Assembly (NCBI GenBank): GCA_029562975.1
Contig: JAKQTR010000041.1
Span: 372,001-436,000 of the forward strand
DNA length: 64,000 bases
Direction: 5' to 3'
Source: Acidobacteriota bacterium
GTDB taxonomy: Bacteria > Acidobacteriota > Vicinamibacteria > Vicinamibacterales > JAKQTR01
Of the stretch, positions 53,417-63,760 are shown piece after piece (the stretch's first letter is position 1; every line of letters starts with the position of its first letter). The position numbers were made by a program, and so were the translations under genes. The notes under the pieces were generated by a model. It was not told the DNA's origin. It worked only from the letters and a program-made list of their open reading frames with translations, and ran no database searches.

Positions 53417-54625
53417 ATGCCGCACAGACCCTCGCAACGCGCCGCCCGGCCTGCTGCCGGGCTCCGCCGCATCGGCGGGCCGGATGGCGGATCGGCTCAG
53501 GGCGCGGCGGCCGCCGGCGTCGAAGCCCTGAAGGCCCGGTCGGACGCGCTGGCGGAGCGCGTGAAGGAACTGCGCTGCCTGTATTCGATCTCCGGCATGC
53601 TGAAGCGCGGCCAGGCCGAACTCGGCGACATCCTCCAGGAAGTGGTGAACGTCCTGCCGTCGGCGTGCCAGTATCCGGAGCTGGCGTGCGCCTCGATCAC
53701 GCTGAAGAGCCGCTGCTACCGCACGGCCGGCGTCGTGGAGCCCCGGCGCCTCCAGCGGGCCGACATCCTCGTGGATCGCCAGCCGGTCGGCGTGCTCGAA
53801 CTGGGATACGCCCAGCGGCTCGGCGGCGGGCCGGCCCCGGAGTTCCTCGAGGAGGAGCAGACGCTGCTGGAGACGGTCGCCGGACGGCTCTCCGAAGTCA
53901 TCGCCCTGAAGGAGGCGCAGAGCCAGCTCGCCACCTATCAGGAGCACCTGCGTTCGATGGCCGCCGAGCTGGCGATGGCGGAAGAACGGGAGCGGCGGAG
54001 CCTGGCCATCAGCCTGCACGATCGGATCGGGCAGGGCCTGGCGGTCGCCAAGCTCAAGCTCGAGACGCTCAAACACGTGCTTCCGCCGCAGTACCATACC
54101 AGGCTGGACGACATCACGGCGCTCATCAAGGACATCGTGAACGACACCCGCTCGCTGACGATCGACATCAGCCCCCCGATCCTGTACGAACTTGGCCTCG
54201 AACCGGCCGTTTCGTGGCTGGGGGAGCATATCACCCGCCAGTCCGGCCTGCCGGTGGACGTCTACGGCAGCGGCGAGGGCATCGAGCTGAACGAGGGCGT
54301 CAGGGTGGTCGTGTTCCGATCAATCCAGGAACTGCTCATCAACGCCGTGAAACACTCCGGCGCGTCGCGCGTCTCGGTCCGGATCTCGCGGCACGGCGCC
54401 GACGACGTGCGCGTGGTCGTGGAGGACAACGGCGCGGGGTTCGTGCTGCCGGAGAGGGGCTGGCACCCCTCGGCCGCAAGCGGGTTCGGCCTCTTCAGCC
54501 TCCGCGAGCGCATCGGCCACCTCGGCGGCACGGTCGAGATCGAATCAGGCCCGGGGCGGGGAACCAGGGTCGTGCTGACGGTCCCCGGCCGGCCCAGGTC
54601 GCCCGGCGAGGAGGCGCGGGGATGA
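53417..54625 (+). CDS. NarL-type sensor histidine kinase (HisKA_3)
   Basis: 402 residues, apparently soluble. After a basic N-terminus, a GAF-like sensor domain spans about 35-150 (LRCLYSISGMLKRGQAELGDILQEVV to ETVAGRLSEVIALKE). HisKA_3 has AEERERRSLAISLHDRIGQGLAVAKLKLETL with phospho-acceptor His201. The ATPase has ELLINAVKHSGASRV, VEDNGAGF, GFGLFSLRERIGHLGG and GRGTRVVLTVPG. A start at 53393 would lie on the -10 box; GGAGGAG 10 nt upstream supports the ATG at 53417. Paired with the regulator downstream (4-nt overlap). Confidence 0.9.
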   Translation: MPHRPSQRAARPAAGLRRIGGPDGGSAQGAAAAGVEALKARSDALAERVKELRCLYSISGMLKRGQAELGDILQEVVNVLPSACQYPELACASITLKSRCYRTAGVVEPRRLQRADILVDRQPVGVLELGYAQRLGGGPAPEFLEEEQTLLETVAGRLSEVIALKEAQSQLATYQEHLRSMAAELAMAEERERRSLAISLHDRIGQGLAVAKLKLETLKHVLPPQYHTRLDDITALIKDIVNDTRSLTIDISPPILYELGLEPAVSWLGEHITRQSGLPVDVYGSGEGIELNEGVRVVVFRSIQELLINAVKHSGASRVSVRISRHGADDVRVVVEDNGAGFVLPERGWHPSAASGFGLFSLRERIGHLGGTVEIESGPGRGTRVVLTVPGRPRSPGEEARG

Positions 54626-55329
54626 GGATCCTGCTTGCCGACAACCACCGGCTGTTCTGCGAGGGGTTGCGGACGCTCTTCGCAACCCGCCCCGGCATGG
54701 AGATCGTCGGGGAGGCCAACGACGGCCGCCTCGCGGTGCGCCTCGCGCGCGAACTGTCGCCCGACGTCGTCATCATGGACATCGGGATGCCGGAGCTGAA
54801 CGGGATCGAGGCCACGCGGCAGATCCGGGCCGAACTCCCGCACGTGAAGGTGCTCGCGGTGTCGATGCACTCGGACCGGCAGTATGTGGCGGGCATGCTG
54901 GCCGCCGGGGCGTGCGGGTACGTCCTCAAGGACAGCGCGTTCAGCGAGCTCGCCGACGCGATCCGCGACGTCGCTCGAGGCGGGCGCTACTTGAGCCCGG
55001 AGATCGTCGGCGTGGTGCTGGACGACTACGTGCACCGCCTCAGCCCTTCGCCCGACTCGGCCGCCGCCAGGCTGTCGGACCGGGAGCGCGAGGTGCTGCA
55101 GCTGATGGCCGAAGGGCACGCGACGGCGGATATCGCGGCCCGACTGCACATCAGCCGCAAGACGGTCGAGACCCATCGGAAGAGCATCATGCTCAAACTC
55201 GAGCTGCACAGCGTCGCGGACCTGACGAAGTTCGCCGTGCGCGAGGGGATCACCTCCCTGGATGTCGGGCGTAGCGGACGGCCACCGGCCGTGACGGCCG
55301 GCTCCGCCGCCCCTAGGGCGAAGCCCTAG
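54622..55329 (+). CDS. NarL/FixJ-family response regulator
   Basis: 235 residues. Receiver domain MRILLADNHRLFCEGLRTLF with acceptor Asp53 (DVVIMDIGMPELNG) and Lys in YVLKDSAF. LuxR-type helix-turn-helix: LSDREREVLQLMAEGHATADIAARLHISRKTVETHRKSIMLKL. The target genes are unknown; the divergent rhodanese gene is one candidate. The stop codon lies in a CTAGGGC/GCCCTAG hairpin. Confidence 0.93.
   Translation: MRILLADNHRLFCEGLRTLFATRPGMEIVGEANDGRLAVRLARELSPDVVIMDIGMPELNGIEATRQIRAELPHVKVLAVSMHSDRQYVAGMLAAGACGYVLKDSAFSELADAIRDVARGGRYLSPEIVGVVLDDYVHRLSPSPDSAAARLSDREREVLQLMAEGHATADIAARLHISRKTVETHRKSIMLKLELHSVADLTKFAVREGITSLDVGRSGRPPAVTAGSAAPRAKP
55313..55329 (+). terminator. Short hairpin over the response-regulator stop codon
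   Basis: CTAGGGC, loop GAA, GCCCTAG; the last TAG is the stop codon. A CCGGCC/GGCCGG stem lies 15-30 nt upstream. They may help to end the transcript. Confidence 0.35.
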
Positions 55330-55379
55330 CCTCGTACGTCACTCTTTCGGCGTTTGTGGCTCGGCGCAGGCCGTCCGGA

Positions 55380-55437
55380 GGCGCGCCGGCCGCCGCTGGC
55401 GCCGGCTTCCGCGGGCTGTCGCCATGGCCGGCGCGCC
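55380..55437. repeat. 12-bp perfect inverted repeat, 34-nt centre
   Basis: GGCGCGCCGGCC (55380-55391) and GGCCGGCGCGCC (55426-55437), in the 261-nt gap after the response regulator. It could be a protein-binding palindrome or a large stem-loop terminator. Confidence 0.45.
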
Positions 55438-55539
55438 GTGGGGCTGACCGGCGCCGCTCAGCCGGCAGGGAGGGCCGAAATCAGGCGATTGGACGCGCGG
55501 AATCCGGCGCCGCCCGATGCCCGCCTGGCGCCAGCCGCC

Positions 55540-55545
55540 TAGAAT
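55540..55545 (+). promoter_or_regulatory. -10-like TAGAAT before the 55591 gene
   Basis: TAGAAT lies 45 nt before the ATG at 55591. The -35 is poor. It is the likely start of the transcript running into the transhydrogenase genes. Confidence 0.4.
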
Positions 55546-55590
55546 CGCACGACGGGCGTGTGCGACGTCCGCACCCAGAGGATGCACGCC

Positions 55591-56373
55591 ATGAACACGA
55601 ATCCAGTTGCAGCGAAGGTTCGATCGAGCGACTCGCAGTCGACGACGCTGCTCATCCGGACGCATGGCCTGGCCATCGAAGCTGAATTCGCCGACCTCGT
55701 GCCCTGCGAGTTCCCGATCTGGACGAGCGCGTCAGTTCCCGTCGAGATCCCGGCCGGCGGCACCAAGAGCTACATCGTCGGGCCGTTCTCCGGCTCGGTC
55801 ACGCAGAAGACGGCGACGGGGGAGTTCCCGAACATCATCAAGTTCCCGGTCTACCGGGCGCAGCGGGCGGTCGCGCTGACGGCCTACGAGGAGCTCGGCG
55901 AGCCCGTTTCCTCGCAGGTCCTCGCGAAGGTGCCGGTGGCCGCGCTGGCGACGGCCATCTCGGGCGTTGTGCGGGGCCGGCTCGTCCAGACCCACAGCGT
56001 CCTGCCGCTCTGGCACGACGGGTCCTCGGTGCTGGTCCGGCTCGACTGGTACGAGGGCGAACCGGCGGAGGGCACGCCGAACCCGGAGTGGCACATGAGC
56101 GCGTCCACCGGATTGCCGGCCCGGCTCGGGTTCGAGCGCCTGCGTGAGGCGTCGCGGCTGCCCGCAGAGGCCGAGCACTGCCGCTACCAGGTTCACGTCA
56201 GCCCGTGGGCGCTCGGAGCGAGCCTGCTCGAGGACAAAGGACAGGAGGTCCCGCATCCGATTTGGCAGCGCGAGTGGAGCTACGACCGGTTCGAGGAGTT
56301 CGAGAAGGCCCTCGGCGGGATTACGCACGGGCTCGCCGGCAGTGGGGCTTCGCGAGGTGAGAGCGCCGCCTGA
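55591..56373 (+). CDS. Protein of unknown function upstream of pntAA
   Basis: Not recognised. 260 residues, no signal peptide or membrane segment. Composition is mixed alpha/beta; conserved-looking stretches include GGTKSYIVGPFSGSVTQKTA, LWHDGSSVLVRLDWYEGEP and VPHPIWQREWSYDRFEEFEKAL. AGAGGATGC upstream and an ATG at 55591 give a good initiation site; an in-frame ATG at 55582 would add three residues. It is co-directional with the pnt genes (29-nt gap), so co-transcription and an accessory role are possible but unproven. Confidence 0.65.
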   Translation: MNTNPVAAKVRSSDSQSTTLLIRTHGLAIEAEFADLVPCEFPIWTSASVPVEIPAGGTKSYIVGPFSGSVTQKTATGEFPNIIKFPVYRAQRAVALTAYEELGEPVSSQVLAKVPVAALATAISGVVRGRLVQTHSVLPLWHDGSSVLVRLDWYEGEPAEGTPNPEWHMSASTGLPARLGFERLREASRLPAEAEHCRYQVHVSPWALGASLLEDKGQEVPHPIWQREWSYDRFEEFEKALGGITHGLAGSGASRGESAA

Positions 56374-56402
56374 CGCGGCGCCGGAAAGAAGGAGCTGATG
56401 TC

Positions 56403-57569
56403 ATGAGAATCGTCATCCCGAAGGAAATCCTGCCCGCCGAGAAACGCGTCGCTGCGATTCCGGAGACGGTGGGGAAGCTCAAGGCCAAGGGGTTCGAGGT
56501 CGTGGTCGAGTCCGGCGCGGGCCAGGGGATCTTCATCCCCGACGCCGAGTACGAGAAGGCCGGCGCGGCGATCGAGCCGGACGTCGAGCGCCTCTTCGCC
56601 GGTGCGGACGTCGTCCTGAAAGTCAAGCAGCCGATCGTCAACCCGGCTCGGGGCAAGCACGAGGTCGAGATGATGCCCGAGGGGTGCACGCTCGTGACCT
56701 TCCTGCATCCCGCGGCGCCCGACAGCCACGACATGGTGCGCAAGCTCCGCGATCGCCGCATCACGGCGTTTACCATGGACGGCATCCCGCGGACCTCGCG
56801 GGCCCAGCGGATGGACGCGCTGACCTCCATGAGCACCGTCACCGGCTACCGCGCGGTCCTCATCGCCGCCCAGCACCTGCCGCGGTTCGTCCCGATGATC
56901 GGCACGGCCATCGGCGCGGTGAAGCCGGCGAACGTTCTGGTCGTCGGCACGGGGGTGGTCGGCCTCCAGGCCATCGCCACCGCCAAGCGCCTCGGCGCCG
57001 TGGTGAAGGCGTGGGACATCCGGGATGCCGCGCGCACGGAGGCCGTCAGCCTCGGGGCGAAGGCCGCCGGCTTCGACGTGCCGCAGGAACTGGCGATCGC
57101 CGAGGGCGGCTACGCGAAGCTCCTGCCCGCCGAGTGGCTCAAGAAGGAGCAGGAGGCGATTGCGGACGTGGTGGCCGAGTCCGACGTGGTCATCCTGTCC
57201 GCGCTGGTGCCCGGAGCGCTCGCGCCGATCATCGTCACGAAGGAGGTTGTCGCGCGCATGAAGCCCGGCTCGGTCATCGTCGATGTGTCGATTGACCAGG
57301 GCGGCAATTGCGAGCTGACCAAGGCCGGTCAGGAGATTGTGGCGCACGATGTGTGCATCAGCGGGCTGCAGAACATCCCCGGCCGGATGGCGATGCATGC
57401 AAGCTGGCTGTACGCCCACAACATGTTCCATTACGTGGACAACCTGTACAAGTCCGTCCCCGGCGCGCCCGACCTCAACGACGACATCGTGCAGGCGTCG
57501 CTGGTGACGACCGGCGGCCGGATCGTGTACGGGCCCGCGCTGGACGCGATGGGCGAGCCCAGGGCGTAG
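56403..57569 (+). CDS. pntAA: NAD(P) transhydrogenase alpha subunit, part 1
   Basis: NAD(H)-binding domain I of the proton-translocating transhydrogenase. 388 residues. MRIVIPKEILPAEKRVAAIP, QRMDALTSMSTVTGYRAVL, the Rossmann loop VLVVGTGVVGLQAIATAKRLGA and GSVIVDVSIDQGGNCE are typical. An AAGGAG site lies upstream. It is the first of three split subunits (alpha1, alpha2, beta). Confidence 0.95.
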   Translation: MRIVIPKEILPAEKRVAAIPETVGKLKAKGFEVVVESGAGQGIFIPDAEYEKAGAAIEPDVERLFAGADVVLKVKQPIVNPARGKHEVEMMPEGCTLVTFLHPAAPDSHDMVRKLRDRRITAFTMDGIPRTSRAQRMDALTSMSTVTGYRAVLIAAQHLPRFVPMIGTAIGAVKPANVLVVGTGVVGLQAIATAKRLGAVVKAWDIRDAARTEAVSLGAKAAGFDVPQELAIAEGGYAKLLPAEWLKKEQEAIADVVAESDVVILSALVPGALAPIIVTKEVVARMKPGSVIVDVSIDQGGNCELTKAGQEIVAHDVCISGLQNIPGRMAMHASWLYAHNMFHYVDNLYKSVPGAPDLNDDIVQASLVTTGGRIVYGPALDAMGEPRA

Positions 57570-57597
57570 TCCGATTCCCGACGAGGAGACCTCCGTC

Positions 57598-57915
57598 ATG
57601 GCCGATCTGGCATTGATGCTGTTCGTGTTCGCCCTGTCGTTCGGCGCCGGGTATCTCTTGATCTCCCGCGTGCCGCCGCTGCTGCACACGCCGCTGATGT
57701 CGATGACCAACGCCATCTCGGCCGTGACGATTCTCGGCGCGATTCTGCTGTTCGCCGTCCCGATGAGCCGCGGCGACAAGGTGATCGGCGCCATCGCCCT
57801 CGCCGCGGCAGCCTTCAACCTGGTCGGCGGCTTCGTGATCACGGACCGCATGACCAGCCTGTTCAAGACCCACCAGGAGCCCGGGTCCGCCGACCGCGGC
57901 CGGGACCGGTCGTGA
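57598..57915 (+). CDS. pntAB: NAD(P) transhydrogenase alpha subunit, part 2
   Basis: 105-residue membrane part of domain II with three hydrophobic segments (LALMLFVFALSFGAGYLLI, SAVTILGAILLFAVPM, GAIALAAAAFNLVGGFVI). HTPLMSMTNAISA and FNLVGGFVITDRM are hallmark sequences. Lies 28 nt after pntAA. Confidence 0.94.
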   Translation: MADLALMLFVFALSFGAGYLLISRVPPLLHTPLMSMTNAISAVTILGAILLFAVPMSRGDKVIGAIALAAAAFNLVGGFVITDRMTSLFKTHQEPGSADRGRDRS

Positions 57916-57966
57916 TCCGGACCGCCGCGCCCGTGACCGGCGTCGCGGCCCTTCGCGGAGACGGAT

Positions 57967-59393
<1,427 letters not shown>

Positions 59394-59397
<4 letters not shown>

Positions 59398-60839
59398 GCA
59401 TCTCCAAGACGCGACTCAACCAGCGGCTCCTCGACGCCGAGTACGCCGTGCGCGGGCCGATCGTCCAGCGCGCGCAGGAACTCGAGGCGGCGGGCCGCAA
59501 GATCATCTACTGCAACATCGGCAACCCGCAGGCGCTGAAGCAGCCTCCGCTGACCTACTTGCGCCAGCTGCTGTGCCTGATGGAGTACCCGGCGCTCCTC
59601 GACAGCGAGGCGGCCCTCGCGCTGTTCCCGAAGGATCTCGTCGAGCGCGTCGGCCTCCTCCGGGCGAAGGTCCCGCACGGCACCGGGGCGTACACGCAGA
59701 GCGCGGGGCTGCCCTTCGTCTGCCGGGCGGTGGCGGAGTTCATAGAGCGGCGGGACGGCATTCCCGCTGACCCGCGCCGCGTGATCCTGACAGACGGCGC
59801 CAGCAAGGCGGCGCAGGCGGTGCTGCTTGCGATGCTGCGCAACCCCGGCGACGGGTTTATGATCCCAATCCCGCAGTATCCGCTCTACAGCGCCAGCCTC
59901 ACGCTCTACGGCGGCGAGCAGATCGGCTACTACCTCGACGAGCAGCACGGGTGGCAGCTCAGCGAGGCGGCGCTTTCCCGGAGTCTCGACGAGGCCAGGG
60001 CCCGCGGCGTGCACGCGGTGGGCATCGTCGTCATCAACCCCGGCAATCCGACGGGCGCGGTGCTGTCGGTCGAGAACATCCGGATGATCATCGCCTTCGC
60101 CCGCCGCCACGGGCTCGTGGTGATCGCCGACGAGGTCTACCAGGAGAACGTCTACGCGCCGGATCGGTCCTTCGTGTCGTTCGCCAAGGTCATGCACGAC
60201 GTGGGCGACGCGACCACGCCGCTCTTCAGCCTGCACTCGGTGTCGAAGGGATTCCTCGGCGAGTGCGGCCACCGCGGCGGCTACCTCGAACTGCGGAACG
60301 TGCCCGACGACGTGCTGGACCAGTTCATCAAGCTGCAGTCGATCAGCCTCTGCGCCAACGTGCCTGGCCAGCTCGCCACGTACGCGATGGTGGCGCCGCC
60401 GCGCGAGGGAGACGAAAGCTACGCGCGCTACCAGCGGGAGCGGGATGCCATCCTCGAGGACTTGCGGGAGAAGGCCAGGCTCCTGGGAGAGGGGCTGAGC
60501 CGGGTGCCCGGGATGTCGGTGGACGTCCCGCAGGGCGCGTTGTACGCCTTCGTCCGGTTCGAACTTCCGCTCGGCCCCGGCGCCGACGCTGGCGCGATGC
60601 CCGAGGCCGAACGCGCCGCGTTGATCGCAGAGCGCGAGGCGGCCTACTGTCTCGCCTTGTTGGAGGAAACAGGCATCTGCGTGGTGCCCGGCTCCGGCTT
60701 CGGCCAGCCGCCGGGCACCCTGCACTTCCGCACCACGTTCCTGCCGCCGCGCGATGAGATCGAGGCGCTGGTCTCGCGGCTGGGAGAGTTCCACGTGAAG
60801 TACGCCGCCGGACCCGCGTTCGCCGGCGTCACGGCGTAG
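59394..60839 (+). CDS. Alanine-aminotransferase-like PLP enzyme
   Basis: 481-residue class I/II aminotransferase of the eukaryotic-like alanine transaminase type. PLP lysine motif SVSKGFLGECGHRGGYLE, substrate motifs INPGNPTGAVLS and VIADEVYQENVYAPD, and IPQYPLYSASLTLYGGE agree with that family. GTG start coupled to pntB, so the two are co-translated; this links NADPH balance and nitrogen transfer between pyruvate and glutamate. A 16-bp hairpin begins 11 nt after the stop. Substrate assigned by family only. Confidence 0.85.
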
Positions 60840-60849
60840 GAGCGAAGAA

Positions 60850-60908
60850 AGCCTCGCGTGCGGCCGGACGGGCCCCGCCGCGGGCCCGTCCGGCCGCGGC
60901 GAGAGGCT
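60850..60908. terminator. Large bidirectional hairpin
   Basis: Inner stem 16 bp, GCGGCCGGACGGGCCC (60860-60875) with GGGCCCGTCCGGCCGC (60882-60897), loop CGCCGC; outer stem AGCCTC/GAGGCT. On the minus strand it is followed by TTTCTTCG, so it fits the 3' end of the minus-strand GH106 remnant as well as of the plus-strand aminotransferase. Confidence 0.75.
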
Positions 60909-61039
60909 CCGGCGCGAGAAGCCACGCCTTCTGTGGGTGGCCCCTTCTCGAGGGCCGTCCCGCGGAGCCTGCCGGCATCCGTCCGAGCGCGCTCCCCGTC
61001 GGACGCGCGGTCCCGTGCGCGGGCGCAGCCGCCGAAGGA

Positions 61040-61645
61040 CCTGCTGGCCGGCTGTTCGGACCAGCTGCACCGGCCCGATCAGCCCGGACGGCAGCAGGGG
61101 AGAGTCAGCGCGATAGAACGGCGGCGCCGTGCAGGTGTAGTTCGGCGTGACGCTCTCCTGCTGGTCGCCAATCAGGCGGTTCACCCACAAGTTGACGGCC
61201 TTGATCTCCAGCGTGTTCGCGCCGGCCTTCAGTGCGGGCGTCACGTCCACGCGGAACGGCGTCTTCCAGGCGGCGCCGACCGGCCTGTCGGTGACGCTGG
61301 CCTCTGCGGTGTTCTTCGCGTCGCCGAGATCGAGCCAGAGCCTGGCGCCGGAGGCGAACCAGTCCGCCGGCGCGTCCACGGTCTTCGTGCAGCTGGCCGT
61401 CCCCGAGAAGTACTTCGCGCCGGCGTCGGCATGCTCGGTCCAGGAGATGAGCGCCGGCAGCGCGGTCTTCTCCGGCGCGCCGCGGTTGGGCTGGAACGCC
61501 ACGTCCCAGGCGTCTTGCCGGTAAGGCGGAACGTCGCCTCCACCTCGTCGGCGCGGCTGTTCCGGTGGCTCACTCAGTGCACTTCGCCGTCGTCCAGCTG
61601 GCGGTGGACGAACGCCAGCTCGGTGTCGGGGCGCACCTGCCAAAA
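61040..61645 (-). pseudogene. Remnant of a GH106-type alpha-L-rhamnosidase
   Basis: Minus-strand relic of the C-terminal part of a GH106-like glycosidase. Reading 61645 to 61040: VRPDTELAFVHRQLDDGEVH, an in-frame TGA, VSHRNSRADEVEATFRLTGKTP, a frameshift with an apparent internal deletion, then AWDVAFQPNRGAPE, ALISWTEHADAGAKYFSGTA, FRVDVTPALKAGANTLEIKAVNLWVNRLIGDQQ and LLPSGLIGPVQLV. The first ~700 residues of such an enzyme are absent. It is truncated next to the tRNA-Ala terminator. Identity comes from recall of GH106 motifs. Confidence 0.75.
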
Positions 61646-61660
61646 GGGAAGAACGTACAC

Positions 61661-61688
61661 AAGAAAGGCCAGGCTGTAACCTGGCCTG
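61661..61688 (-). terminator. Intrinsic terminator of tRNA-Ala
   Basis: Minus strand AGGCCAGG, loop TTACAG, CCTGGCCT, then TTTCTTG. It lies 17 nt past the tRNA CCA end. The GH106 remnant begins just beyond it. Confidence 0.8.
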
Positions 61689-61704
61689 TTCTCGGGGCTT
61701 CCGG

Positions 61705-61780
<76 letters not shown>

Positions 61781-61792
61781 GACAATCTTCTC

Positions 61793-61798
61793 ATTCTA
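61793..61798 (-). promoter_or_regulatory. -10 hexamer TAGAAT of tRNA-Ala
   Basis: Minus-strand TAGAAT (61798-61793), 12 nt before the mature 5' end. The -35 region is weak. Confidence 0.5.
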
Positions 61799-61847
61799 CC
61801 ACGGCGCGGGACTCAACAGTGAAGGCGCAAGGCGCTGGGGACCGGCG

Positions 61848-61905
61848 GCTTGGGGCCGGAGGCAGGGAATCGGGACTCGGGACCCGGTCCTTCGACAGGC
61901 TCAGG
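61848..61905. repeat. Intergenic repeat text with CCTTCGACAGGCTCAGG
   Basis: GGGACTCGGGACCC (61873-61886) is followed by GGTCCTTCGACAGGCTCAGG. The latter resembles a short palindromic repeat family seen in many environmental bacterial genomes (from memory). It lies between thrC and tRNA-Ala. Confidence 0.4.
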
Positions 61906-61943
61906 CCGCCCTGGGCGGGTATCGGCACCGGCGAGCCGAAGCC

Positions 61944-63119
61944 TCACTCCCCAATCACCTCCAGGTACTTGAGCGCCCCGCCGGTGTTGAACAAGACGAC
62001 GCAGTCGTCCGTGTTGATCAGGCCGTCTGCCCGGAGCCGGCGCAGCGCGGCGAGCGTCGCCCCGCCTTCGGGAGCGGCGCTCACGCCCTCGAGCGCGCCC
62101 ATCGCCTTCATGTCCCGGACCATCTCGCGGTCGCTGACCGCGATCGCCGTTCCGCCGCTCTCGCGGATGGCCCGCAGGATGAGGAAATCGCCGATGGCCT
62201 TCGGCACGCGCAGGCCGTCGGCGCAGGTCCGGGCGTTCTCCCACGGATGGGCGCGGGCTGCCCCTTCGCGAAAGGCGCGCACGATTGGCGCGCAGGTCTC
62301 GGCCTGCACGCTCACCATCCGCGGTCGCCGGCCGCGCGGCACCCAGCCGAGCGCTTCGACCTCGTCGAAGGCCTTCCACATGCCGACAATGCCCGTGCCG
62401 CCGCCGGTGGGGTAGACGATCCAGTCCGGCCAGCGCCACCCGAGCTGCTCCGCCAGCTCGTACCCCATCGTCTTCTTGCCCTCGAGCCGGTACGGCTCCT
62501 TGAGCGTCGAGACGTCGTACCAGCCCAAGGGACCGCCGCGCTCAGTCGCTGCCCGCCCGGCATCCGTGATAAGGCCGTCCACGAGCGTGACGCGGGCCCC
62601 ATAGAGCTCGCATTCCCGGACAAACGGCGCCTTCACGTCCCTGGGCATGAAGACCTGCGCCTCGAGTCCTGCGGCGGCGGCGTAGGCGGCCAGGGCGTTG
62701 GCGGCGTTCCCGGCCGACGGCACCGAGAGCGTCGTGGCGCCGGCGGCGCGGGCGCGCGTGACGGCCGCCGACAGGCCGCGCGCCTTGAACGAGTGGGTAG
62801 GGTTGAGCGATTCGTCCTTGATGTAGAGCGCCGGAAGGCCCAGTTCTCGGCCGAGCCTCGTCGCATGGATGAGCGGCGTGAAGCCTTCGCCGAGCGTGAC
62901 GGGAGCCTCGCCTTCGAACAGCGGCATCAGCTCCCCGTACCTCCACATCGTCGGCGGGCGGCCGGAGAGGCTCTCGCGGCGCCACGCGCGCGCGGCCGCC
63001 TCGAGGTCGTAGCGCGCCACGAGGGGCATCCCGCACGAGCAGAGATGGTGCGACCCGCGGGGATCGCACGGCGGAGCCCCGCACGGCACCGAGCACTCCA
63101 GGCGCGACAGGAACGACAC
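61944..63119 (-). CDS. thrC: Threonine synthase
   Basis: PLP enzyme that converts O-phosphohomoserine to threonine. 391 residues from the GTG at 63119. The N-terminal cysteine cluster (Cys9, Cys13, Cys18, Cys27, Cys29) could bind zinc. Core: VTLGEGFTPLIHA, DESLNPTHSFKARG with PLP-binding Lys112, SVPSAGNAANALAAYAAAAG, VYPTGGGTGIVGMWKAF and SVQAETCAPIVRAF. GGAGG precedes the GTG by 8 nt; the frame upstream to 63212 reads into frr and is not used. A broader family member (cystathionine-gamma-synthase type is excluded) is unlikely. Confidence 0.92.
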   Translation of the reverse strand: MSFLSRLECSVPCGAPPCDPRGSHHLCSCGMPLVARYDLEAAARAWRRESLSGRPPTMWRYGELMPLFEGEAPVTLGEGFTPLIHATRLGRELGLPALYIKDESLNPTHSFKARGLSAAVTRARAAGATTLSVPSAGNAANALAAYAAAAGLEAQVFMPRDVKAPFVRECELYGARVTLVDGLITDAGRAATERGGPLGWYDVSTLKEPYRLEGKKTMGYELAEQLGWRWPDWIVYPTGGGTGIVGMWKAFDEVEALGWVPRGRRPRMVSVQAETCAPIVRAFREGAARAHPWENARTCADGLRVPKAIGDFLILRAIRESGGTAIAVSDREMVRDMKAMGALEGVSAAPEGGATLAALRRLRADGLINTDDCVVLFNTGGALKYLEVIGE

Positions 63120-63156
63120 CGGCCGTCCTCCGCGGCGGTCGCCCAGCTCCGGGCCC

Positions 63157-63729
63157 TTACTTCCCGCCCAGCAGCTCGACGTCCTTCTTCTTCTGCAGCT
63201 CGTCGACCGCACGGATGTGCGCGTCGGTGAGCCGCTGCACCTCGTCGAGGCCCTTCCGCTCGTCGTCCTCCGACACGAGCTTGTCCTTCTGCAGCTTCTT
63301 GAGCTTCTCGTTCGCGTCGCGGCGCACGAGCCGGATGGCGTTGCGGGCCTCCTCGGCCAGCTTGTGCACGTGGCGCGACAGCTCGCGGCGGCGCTCCTCG
63401 GTCAGGGACGGGATGGGAATGCGGACGACGCGGCCGTCGTTGGTGGGATTCAGGCCGAGGTCCGACGCCCGGATGGCCTTCTCGATCGTGCCGAGAAGGC
63501 TCGGATCGAAGGGCTGGGCGAGAATCGTCATCGGATCGGGCACCGACAGCGTGGCCACCTGGTTCAGGGGCATCCGCGATCCGTACGCGTCCACGTGCAC
63601 CGGATCGAGGATGTTGATGGTCGCCCGCCCGGTGCGGACGCCGGCGAGGTCGCGCCGCAGGTGGTCGATCACCTGCTCCATCCGTTTCTTGAGGTCTGCG
63701 TACAGCGCCTTGAGATCGATCGCGTCCAT
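63157..63729 (-). CDS. frr: Ribosome recycling factor
   Basis: Splits post-termination ribosomes with EF-G. 190 residues. Seen: LRRDLAGVRTGRATINILDPVHVDAYGSRMPLNQVATLSVPD, NPTNDGRVVRIPIPSLTEERR and LVRRDANEKLKKLQKDKLVSEDD. It sits directly after pyrH, the usual order. Confidence 0.98.
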   Translation of the reverse strand: MDAIDLKALYADLKKRMEQVIDHLRRDLAGVRTGRATINILDPVHVDAYGSRMPLNQVATLSVPDPMTILAQPFDPSLLGTIEKAIRASDLGLNPTNDGRVVRIPIPSLTEERRRELSRHVHKLAEEARNAIRLVRRDANEKLKKLQKDKLVSEDDERKGLDEVQRLTDAHIRAVDELQKKKDVELLGGK

Positions 63730-63760
63730 GCTGGTCTGCTCCGGATGCTGTGGTCTCGCG

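Noticed and set aside
53221-54621. Plus-strand frame running from the rhodanese gap through the kinase gene into the regulator
   Set aside because: Out of frame with the histidine kinase and without motifs until the regulator ATG at 54622.
61585-61590. TGA in the GH106 remnant as a selenocysteine codon
   Set aside because: A frameshift and large deletion follow within about 25 codons and no cysteine or selenocysteine is known at that position in the family, so it is a nonsense lesion.
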